DNA of 5,769 nt from Treponema sp. (GTDB lineage: Bacteria > Spirochaetota > Spirochaetia > Treponematales > UBA12059), in contig JAAYUR010000461.1 of the NCBI GenBank assembly GCA_012517645.1, forward strand, positions 1-5,769, written 5' to 3'. Within the stretch, counting starts at the first letter, position 1. Every line of letters begins with the position of its first letter. Shown in pieces: positions 1 to 4,642 of the stretch. The notes under the pieces were generated by a model. That model saw only the letters and a list, made by a program, of their open reading frames with translations, searched no databases and was not told where the DNA came from. The translations under genes were made by a program, and so were the position numbers.

Positions 1-1
1 C

Positions 2-64
2 ACGGAGTACCTCAAGCTGAGGGAAGCCGCCCGGATCGCGTCGCCCGGAAATCCGGCCTCCTAG
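2..64 (+). CDS. C-terminal end of an unidentified plus-strand gene (5' end outside window)
   Basis: The second forward frame is open from the left edge and closes with TAG at 62-64. It reads as 20 residues, TEYLKLREAARIASPGNPAS. Seventeen of the 20 codons end in G or C, which fits coding sequence in this GC-rich genome, and the piece resembles a short amphipathic helix followed by a flexible tail. The stop lies only 19 bases from the stop of the convergent mgtC-like gene, a normal arrangement for two genes meeting tail to tail. Too little is visible to name a family or function. A chance open frame this short cannot be excluded. Confidence 0.45.
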   Translation, partial: TEYLKLREAARIASPGNPAS

Positions 65-83
65 GCGGGGATCGCGGTCGGAA

Positions 84-788
84 TCAGTACTTCTCCTGCA
101 GCTGGACCTTCAGTACCTTCCCGGTCTTTCGGATTTCCGCGAACAGGCTCTCCAGGTCCGAGTTCACGGGAATCTTGACCAGCAGATTCAGCCGAGTGCG
201 TTTTTCCCTCACCGATTGGTAGGCGTCCACGGACTGGATGGGGATCTCCCGGCTCTTCAGCAGGTTGAAGACCGCCGCCCGGTCCATACTCGTCCCGTCA
301 TACCAGATCTGCAGAAGCTTGAACCGTTCGGAGGGGAAGAAGCGCCGCTCCACGGGCTCCAGGAAGATGAGGACGCCGAGCACCAGGATCAGGGAGAAGA
401 AGGCGGGTATCCAGAGTCCCGCCCCGATGGCCAGGCCCAGGGCCGCGGACACCCAGATGGAGGCCGCGGTGGTAAGCCCCTTCATGTTGTTCCCGATCTT
501 GATGAACGCCCCGGCCCCCAGGAAGCCGATGCCGGATACCACCTGGGCGGCGATTCGCCCGGGGTCGCCGTTCTTCATGTCCATGTGGGTCTGGGGCATC
601 CAAATGGAAAGGAGCATGAGCAGCGCGGAACCCAGGCAGATCAGGATATGGGTCCGGAGCCCCGCGGTCTGTCTCCGGGCTTCCCGCTCCAGGCCGATCG
701 CCGCGCCCGCCACGAGAGCCGCCAGCAGCCGGGCTGCGGCCACTTGGGTGGTGATGAACGTGCCCGAAAGTATCTCGCTCCATTCCAT
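84..788 (-). CDS. mgtC: MgtC/SapB family inner-membrane protein
   Basis: A 234-residue membrane protein of the MgtC/SapB family. The N-terminal domain (about residues 15-145) carries the family signatures: AIGLERE at 30-36, AGLRTH at 42-47, DPGRIAAQVVSGIGFLGAG at 75-93 and GLTTAASIWVSAALGLAIG at 104-122. It has about four to five hydrophobic segments. Residues 155-234 are soluble and look like the ACT-like C-terminal domain of longer MgtC proteins. Salmonella MgtC supports growth in low Mg2+ and survival in macrophages and restrains the F1Fo ATP synthase. Most environmental homologues have no assigned role, so a part in Mg2+ or membrane-energy homeostasis is inference. The frame stays open upstream to an ATG at 848, but the start at 788 is preferred: it has GGAGGG five bases upstream, and the extra 20 residues are charged and not family-like. 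The gene sits beyond the rnf terminator and probably has its own promoter. Confidence 0.9.
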   Translation of the reverse strand: MEWSEILSGTFITTQVAAARLLAALVAGAAIGLEREARRQTAGLRTHILICLGSALLMLLSIWMPQTHMDMKNGDPGRIAAQVVSGIGFLGAGAFIKIGNNMKGLTTAASIWVSAALGLAIGAGLWIPAFFSLILVLGVLIFLEPVERRFFPSERFKLLQIWYDGTSMDRAAVFNLLKSREIPIQSVDAYQSVREKRTRLNLLVKIPVNSDLESLFAEIRKTGKVLKVQLQEKY

Positions 789-793
789 GGGAA

Positions 794-799
794 CCCTCC
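794..799 (-). promoter_or_regulatory. Ribosome binding site deciding the mgtC start
   Basis: On the minus strand GGAGGG lies five bases before the ATG at 786-788. It favours this start over the in-frame ATG at 846-848, which would add 20 charged, non-hydrophobic residues before the usual MgtC N-terminus. Confidence 0.75.
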
Positions 800-813
800 G
801 ACGGCGATCCGTC
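800..813 (-). other. Short hairpin directly upstream of the mgtC ribosome binding site
   Basis: GACGG at 800-804 and CCGTC at 809-813 are a perfect 5-base-pair inverted repeat around a 4-base loop. The repeat abuts the GGAGGG ribosome binding site at 794-799. In mRNA it would form a compact stem at or near the 5' end of the mgtC transcript, if the promoter proposed at 820-848 is right. It could stabilise the leader, affect ribosome access or be part of an operator. It could also be chance, since a 5-bp repeat is not rare at this GC content. Confidence 0.3.
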
Positions 814-819
814 CCGGTT

Positions 820-848
820 ATGTTAGGAAAAAATGAGGATCCGCGCAA
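820..848 (-). promoter_or_regulatory. Candidate sigma-70-type promoter for mgtC
   Basis: Read on the minus strand, TTGCGC (843-848) and TAACAT (820-825) are separated by exactly 17 bases, including a run of six T. Each hexamer is only a partial match to TTGACA and TATAAT (about four of six at -10 and three of six at -35), but the spacing is ideal. The position, between the rnf terminator and the mgtC start, is where a promoter is expected. It would give a leader of only about 25 bases. The TCCGCGC sequence occurs at 840-846 and again at 855-861, overlapping and flanking the -35 element. The call rests on pattern and position only. Confidence 0.35.
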
Positions 849-863
849 TCCGGGTCCGCGCCG

Positions 864-897
864 AAAAGAAACCGGCCGCCCGCTTCGGGGCGGCCGG
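864..897 (-). terminator. Intrinsic terminator of the rnf operon
   Basis: CCGGCCGCCC (872-881) and GGGCGGCCGG (888-897) form a perfect 10-bp GC-only stem around a 6-base GCTTCG loop. On the minus strand the stem is followed at once by TTTCTTTT (871-864), the U-rich tract of a Rho-independent terminator. No T run follows on the plus strand, so it acts towards the left. It lies about 90 bases after the rnfB stop and before the mgtC start, which makes it the natural end of the rnf transcript. Confidence 0.85.
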
Positions 898-949
898 AGT
901 AGTACAGGGAAAGAGCACCGCTAGTCGACGAAGCCCGCAGGGTTACGTC

Positions 950-981
950 GGCGGCAGGTTGACGAACGTCCGCCTGCCGCC
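950..981 (-). other. Large hairpin immediately after rnfB
   Basis: GGCGGCAGG (950-958) and CCTGCCGCC (973-981) are perfect 9-base inverted repeats. The bases between them contain a second small inverted repeat, GACG-AA-CGTC (961-970), so the whole can fold as one long stem with a small internal loop. It starts only five bases past the rnfB stop. No T-rich tract follows on either strand, so it is not a standard intrinsic terminator. It may protect the 3' end of the mRNA or be a protein or RNA binding site. The strand given follows the rnf transcript. Confidence 0.5.
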
Positions 982-986
982 GCGGC

Positions 987-1838
987 TTACGCCACGGGCG
1001 CGGGCTCCTCGGTTTTTGCCGGGGCGAAGCGGATGACCCCGTCCTCCAGCATCTTGTAGCACTTGGTGGGGCACTTGGCCACGCAGACCCCGCAGGAGGT
1101 GCACTTGGTGTAGTCCGTCACGGGGATCCCGTTCTCCATGGTTATGCACTTCTCCGGGCAGTTCTTCACGCATATCTCGCACTTGATGCAGCCGACCTTG
1201 CAGGCCTTGGCAACCGAGGGCTTCACCACGCTGCGGTTCTGGCACAGGACGATGGAGCCCTTGCGCTCCTTGGGCACCAGGGCGAAGAGACCCTGGGGGC
1301 ACTCGGCTACGCACATCCCGCAGCCCGTGCAGTTTTCGTAGTTCACGTGGGGAAGGCCGTCGTCCCCCATGTGCAGGGCGTCGAACTTGCAGACCAGGGT
1401 ACAGTCCCCGTAGCCCATGCAGCCCCAGGCGCAGGTCTTGGTGCCCCCCGCGGAGAGCTTCGCGGCCCGGCAGGGGGGGATGCCCACGTAGTTGCCCTTG
1501 AGGGAGGCCTTTTCCTTGCTGCCTTGGCAGCGGAGGACGGCCACGACCTCCTCGCTGGAGGCGGAGACCCCCATGATGCCCGCCAGGATCTCCACCACCG
1601 ACTTGCCTCCGGGGGCGCACTTGTCCACCGGGGCCGCGCCCGCGGCCACCGCCGCGGCGTAGCCGTCGCAGCCGGGGAAGCCGCAGCCGCCGCAGTTGAC
1701 TCCCGGCAGGGCGTCCCGGACCTGGGCCACCCGGGGGTCCTGCTCGACATGGAAGATGTTCTTGAAGACCCCCAGAGCCAAGCCCAGTGCGAAGGCGAGG
1801 ATCGCGGAAAATCCCAGGGTGATCAGTATCGCGCTCAT
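987..1838 (-). CDS. rnfB: RnfB, ferredoxin-accepting Fe-S subunit of the Rnf complex
   Basis: The electron-input subunit of the Rnf complex, 283 residues, membrane-anchored with its Fe-S part facing the cytoplasm. One N-terminal transmembrane helix (about 4-26) is followed by the RnfB-type Fe-S domain NCGGCGFPGCDGYA, with C49, C52, C57 and C74 as likely ligands. Next comes an unusual C136-x3-C140-x5-C146-x3-C150 group, then three classical CxxCxxCxxxCP motifs starting at C170, C217 and C246. Further single cysteines lie at 104, 123, 199, 213, 231 and 260. This is the long, multi-cluster form seen in clostridial-type Rnf rather than the shorter enteric RsxB. The ATG at 1836-1838 follows GAGGAGG by five bases, and that site overlaps the rnfA stop, 10 bases upstream. 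rnfB is the last gene of the operon; its TAA is followed by a hairpin and then the terminator at 864-897. Confidence 0.96.
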   Translation of the reverse strand: MSAILITLGFSAILAFALGLALGVFKNIFHVEQDPRVAQVRDALPGVNCGGCGFPGCDGYAAAVAAGAAPVDKCAPGGKSVVEILAGIMGVSASSEEVVAVLRCQGSKEKASLKGNYVGIPPCRAAKLSAGGTKTCAWGCMGYGDCTLVCKFDALHMGDDGLPHVNYENCTGCGMCVAECPQGLFALVPKERKGSIVLCQNRSVVKPSVAKACKVGCIKCEICVKNCPEKCITMENGIPVTDYTKCTSCGVCVAKCPTKCYKMLEDGVIRFAPAKTEEPAPVA

Positions 1839-1848
1839 CGGATCCTCC

Positions 1849-2424
1849 TCACTTCACCAGGCCCGCGAAGCCCATGAAGGCCACCGCCAGGAGGCTCGTC
1901 GCGGCGAAGAGCATCGGCGTACCCTTCAGGAACTCGGGGATGGGGCTGGTTCGCACCCGCTCCCGGATGCCCGCCAGCAGGACCATCGAGAGCAGGAAGC
2001 CCGCGGCCACGCCCACGGCGTACACCACGGACTCGACCAGGTTGAAGCCCCGGGTGATGTTGTCGAAGGTCACCGCCAGGATGGCGCAGTTCGTGGTGAT
2101 CAGGGGCAGGTAGATGCCCATGGACCCGTACAGGCTGGGCACCTGCTTCTTCAGGAAGAATTCCACCAGCTGTACCAGGGTGGCGATCACCAGGATGAAG
2201 ACCAGGATCTGAAGGAACCCGATCCTGAGGGGAATGAGCACGAAATGGTACAGGGGCCAGGTCACGATGGTGGCCATGACCATCACGAAGGTCACCGCCA
2301 AGCCCATCCCGAAGGACTTGGGAACGTCCACGGACATCCCGATGAAGGGACACAGGGCGATGAATCGCATGAGGACGATGTTGTCGATCAGGAACGCTGA
2401 GATGAAGATCTTGGCTAGGTTCAT
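1849..2424 (-). CDS. rnfA: RnfA, membrane subunit of the Rnf complex
   Basis: A 191-residue integral membrane protein with about six transmembrane helices, the normal length for RnfA. It matches the family along its whole length: IDNIVLMRFIALCPFIG at 13-29, the central GIYLPLITTNCAILAV at 103-118 and the C-terminal AFMGFAGLVK at 182-191. C25 (in LCPFIG) and C113 (in TTNCA) correspond to the cysteines that, with two from RnfE, hold the intramembrane [2Fe-2S] cluster on the electron path across the membrane in Rnf and the related Nqr. RnfA and RnfE are homologous and sit in opposite orientation in the complex. The ATG overlaps the rnfE stop in an ATGA junction. AAGGAGG lies four bases upstream, inside the end of rnfE, which suggests translational coupling and equal amounts of the two partners. 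Confidence 0.97.
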   Translation of the reverse strand: MNLAKIFISAFLIDNIVLMRFIALCPFIGMSVDVPKSFGMGLAVTFVMVMATIVTWPLYHFVLIPLRIGFLQILVFILVIATLVQLVEFFLKKQVPSLYGSMGIYLPLITTNCAILAVTFDNITRGFNLVESVVYAVGVAAGFLLSMVLLAGIRERVRTSPIPEFLKGTPMLFAATSLLAVAFMGFAGLVK

Positions 2425-3050
2425 GCGGCCTCCTTGACCGGGGCCCGGTCGGCGCGGGCAAGGACCCGCTTGAGCCAGATGTTGAAGGAGATGAAGAGGG
2501 AGAATACCAGGAAGCCTCCCGGAGGCAGGGTGAAGAAGAGGATGGGCTGGAATGCTTCCGGCATGATCTGCGCGTTAAGGAGGGTCCCGTTGCCCAGGAG
2601 CTCCCGGAACGCCGCGATGCCCATCAGAACCCAAGTGTAGCCCAGACCCATGCCCAGGGCGTCCGCCACCGCGTCCAAGGGCTTCTCCTTGGAGGCGAAT
2701 GCTTCAACCCGGCCCATGATGATGCAGTTCACCACGATCAGGGGGATGAAGACTCCCAGGGACTTCGACAGCTCGGGGAAATATGCCTTCATGGAGAGGT
2801 CGATGATGGTGGTGAACGCCGCGATCACGATGATGAAGGTCGGGATGCGCACCGAGTTGGGGATGAGGTTGCGGAACAGGGAGATCACCAGCTCCGCGAA
2901 GACGATCACGAAGGTCATGGCCAGACCCATGCCGATGGCGTTCTCCACGCTGGTGGTTACCGCCAGGGCGGAGCACAGGCCGATCATAAGCATCAGAAGC
3001 GGATTCTCCGCCACGAGGCCTTTTACAAAAATGGCTGCGAGGCGTTTCAT
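2421..3050 (-). CDS. rnfE: RnfE, membrane subunit of the Rnf complex
   Basis: A 209-residue, six-helix membrane protein, the paralogue and partner of RnfA. Family signatures are ENPLLMLMIGLCSALAVT (15-32), GMGLAMTFVIVF (40-51), FIPLIVVNCIIMGRVEAFA (101-119) and the FRELLGNGTLL stretch (148-158). C26 and C109 are the expected ligands of the intramembrane [2Fe-2S] cluster shared with RnfA. The last 20 residues are charged and predicted outside the membrane. The ATG directly abuts the rnfG stop with no spacer, and GGGAGG lies seven bases before it, within the end of rnfG. The final TGA overlaps the rnfA ATG. RsxE and NqrD are close relatives, but the operon context makes RnfE secure. Confidence 0.97.
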   Translation of the reverse strand: MKRLAAIFVKGLVAENPLLMLMIGLCSALAVTTSVENAIGMGLAMTFVIVFAELVISLFRNLIPNSVRIPTFIIVIAAFTTIIDLSMKAYFPELSKSLGVFIPLIVVNCIIMGRVEAFASKEKPLDAVADALGMGLGYTWVLMGIAAFRELLGNGTLLNAQIMPEAFQPILFFTLPPGGFLVFSLFISFNIWLKRVLARADRAPVKEAA

Positions 3051-3650
3051 CTATTTGCCTCCCTGGGCGGATCGCTCAAGGTATTCGAGCGCGGCCGCGC
3101 CGGCCTGTTTCACCATGTTGGTCAGGGCCTTGCTGGTGATGGTGCTGGCGGTGATGGCCACGACGTCCTTCTTGACCTCGAAGGGATCGGATAGGGGTTT
3201 CCCGGCGAACTGTCCGGGGAAGGTCGTCTTGGTGCTCTTGTCCACAAAGTACGTCGGGCTCTTGGCGTTGGCGCCCAGGCCGGGGGTATCCTTGATGTCC
3301 AGGACCTTCACCCCCGTGATGCGTCGATCCGTGCCCACTCCCACCAGCAGGGTGGTGTCCCCGCAGTAGCTGGAGCCGCGGACCTTGATGGCCACGCCCA
3401 GGGGGGCGCCCGCCCGGGTCACCTCATAGGTTTGGTCGAACTTGACGGTGGTGTCCTTGGGTTTTAGGTCTCCGTCCAGGCCTCGGAAGGAATCCGCCGC
3501 CGGAAAGAGATCCTTCAGGGACAGCTCCAGCTGTTTGGTCTCGTGTCCCTCGATAGTCGGCCCCGTGATCGTGTACACCAGGGCCAGGGCTACGCAGGCC
3601 CCGGCGGCGAACAACGCCAGGACGATGCCGAGCTTAAGGGTTTCTTTCAT
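3051..3650 (-). CDS. rnfG: RnfG, flavin-binding subunit of the Rnf complex
   Basis: A 199-residue protein with one N-terminal transmembrane helix (about 7-29) and an extracytoplasmic FMN-binding domain. DTPGLGANA at 121-129 matches the conserved ETPGLG region, and LLVGVGTDRRITGVKVL (101-117) is the usual strand-turn-strand before it. The covalent FMN site is TASTITS at 167-173; by alignment with the usual S-G-A-T, T170 should carry the FMN, attached through a phosphoester bond by an ApbE-type transferase not encoded here. The motif departs from consensus at three of its four positions. C96 (in SSYCGD) stands where many homologues have G-Y-x-G. The frame runs open far upstream, but the start at 3650 is clear: AAGGAGGG lies six bases before it, the ATG overlaps the rnfD stop as ATGA, and the length fits the family. 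Confidence 0.95.
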   Translation of the reverse strand: MKETLKLGIVLALFAAGACVALALVYTITGPTIEGHETKQLELSLKDLFPAADSFRGLDGDLKPKDTTVKFDQTYEVTRAGAPLGVAIKVRGSSYCGDTTLLVGVGTDRRITGVKVLDIKDTPGLGANAKSPTYFVDKSTKTTFPGQFAGKPLSDPFEVKKDVVAITASTITSKALTNMVKQAGAAALEYLERSAQGGK

Positions 3651-4642
3651 CGGGATCCCTCCTTGGCGGGCTTGGCGGGCTTCACGAAGCCGTACTTGGG
3701 AACCCGCAGCTTGTTCAGGAAGGGGGAGAAGGCGTTCATGATGAGGATGCCGTACGTGACGCCCTCGGGGAAGCCGCCGAACTGGCGGATCAGGACGGTC
3801 ACCAATCCGGCGCCGATGCCGAAGATGGCCTTGCCCTTGGGGGTCATGGGGGTGGAGGCGTAATCCGTGGCCATGAAGAAGGCGCCCAGGACCGCTCCTC
3901 CGGAGATGACCGCCACCAGAGGGTTCACCCCCAGGATCCAGGAGAACAGGGCGATGGAGCCCAGCATGAAGACCGGAGTCACCCAGGCGATGACGCCCAT
4001 GATCAGGAGGAAGGCCGCGCCCGCGAGCAGAAGGATCACGGAGCTTTCCCCTATGGAGCCCGCCCGGGTCCCGATCAGGAGGTTCCAGTAGAGCTCGGGG
4101 GGGGTGGAGGCTCCCACCGAGGCCGCGACGTCCGAGAGGCTCTGCCCCATCTTCAACAGGTTTAGGGGCGTGGCGGTGGTATAGGCGTCCGCGATGGGGG
4201 CGAAGGGGGAGTGCCAGGTGGTCAGGGCCGCGGGGAAGCTCATGATCATGATGGCCCGGCCCACCAGGGCGGGATTGAAGGGGTTGGCCCCGAGACCGCC
4301 GAAGAACTCCTTGGCCACCACGATGGCGAAGACCGCTCCCAGGGCGACCATCCACAGGGGGGTGGAGGGCGGGATGATCAGGGCCAGAAGCAGGCCGGTG
4401 ACGACCGCGGAGAGGTCCCCGATCCGGATATCCCTCTTTAACAGGGCCCGGAACCCGGCCCCGGACAGCACCGACGCGGCCACGGAGGTCAGAATGACCC
4501 CCAGGGCGGGCAGTCCGTAGAGCACCACCCCGAAAACCGAGGCGGGCAGCAGGGCGATGATCACGGACAGCATGAGCCGCCGGGTGGTCACGCCGCTGTA
4601 GATATGGGGACTGGAGGACAGGAGCAAGGAGTTAGCGGGCAC
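3647..4642 (-). CDS. rnfD: RnfD, flavin-carrying membrane subunit of the Rnf complex
   Basis: A 331-residue, multi-helix membrane protein related to NqrB, part of the ion-translocating core. Signatures are the N-terminal SPHIYSGVTTRRLML (11-25), KEFFGGLGANPFNPALVGRA (111-130), the flavin region DAYTTATPLNLL (152-163), FFMATDYASTPMTPKGK (255-271) and EGVTYGILIMNAFSPFLN (293-310). T158 of T-T-A-T is the expected site of covalent FMN, at the extracytoplasmic side. The start codon is GTG (4640-4642), supported by AAGGAGG six bases upstream and by the conserved N-terminus that follows. It overlaps the end of rnfC by 11 bases, and its TGA overlaps the rnfG ATG. The C-terminal tail is lysine-rich (KPAKPAKEG) and is encoded partly by a 9-base tandem repeat. 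A run of eight C on the coding strand (4097-4104) encodes T180-P181-P182. Confidence 0.96.
   Translation of the reverse strand: MPANSLLLSSSPHIYSGVTTRRLMLSVIIALLPASVFGVVLYGLPALGVILTSVAASVLSGAGFRALLKRDIRIGDLSAVVTGLLLALIIPPSTPLWMVALGAVFAIVVAKEFFGGLGANPFNPALVGRAIMIMSFPAALTTWHSPFAPIADAYTTATPLNLLKMGQSLSDVAASVGASTPPELYWNLLIGTRAGSIGESSVILLLAGAAFLLIMGVIAWVTPVFMLGSIALFSWILGVNPLVAVISGGAVLGAFFMATDYASTPMTPKGKAIFGIGAGLVTVLIRQFGGFPEGVTYGILIMNAFSPFLNKLRVPKYGFVKPAKPAKEGSR
3663..3680 (-). repeat. 9-base tandem duplication at the rnfD 3' end
   Basis: TTGGCGGGC occurs twice back to back (3663-3671 and 3672-3680) on the plus strand. On the coding strand it encodes the repeated P-A-K of the RnfD tail, and the copy nearer rnfG contributes the first bases of the rnfG ribosome binding site at 3657-3664. 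The repeat keeps the reading frame, so a gain or loss of one unit would only change tail length. Confidence 0.7.

Noticed and set aside
43..67. Small inverted repeats (CCGG-AAAT-CCGG and GCCT-CCT-AGGC) as a terminator between the convergent genes
   Set aside because: The stems are only four base pairs and neither strand has a T-rich tract after them, so they cannot be supported as a terminator.
789..848. Twenty-residue N-terminal extension of the MgtC protein from the ATG at 846-848
   Set aside because: The GGAGGG-preceded ATG at 786-788 fits the family N-terminus. The extension is charged and overlaps the candidate promoter.
216..924. Two overlapping plus-strand open frames opposite the mgtC-like gene
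   Set aside because: Neither resembles a known protein, and both follow the codon pattern of the strongly supported MgtC gene on the other strand.
1696..2400. Long open frame on the plus strand opposite rnfB and rnfA
   Set aside because: Its translation is rich in His, Gln, Asp and Gly with no family pattern. It is the antisense shadow of two well-recognised genes in a GC-rich genome.
3651..4355. Upstream extension of the rnfG frame, which would make a 434-residue protein
   Set aside because: The extension lies out of frame over rnfD and is low-complexity Arg/Gly/His/Pro sequence. The ATG at 3650 has a strong ribosome binding site and gives the normal RnfG length, so this is not a fusion.
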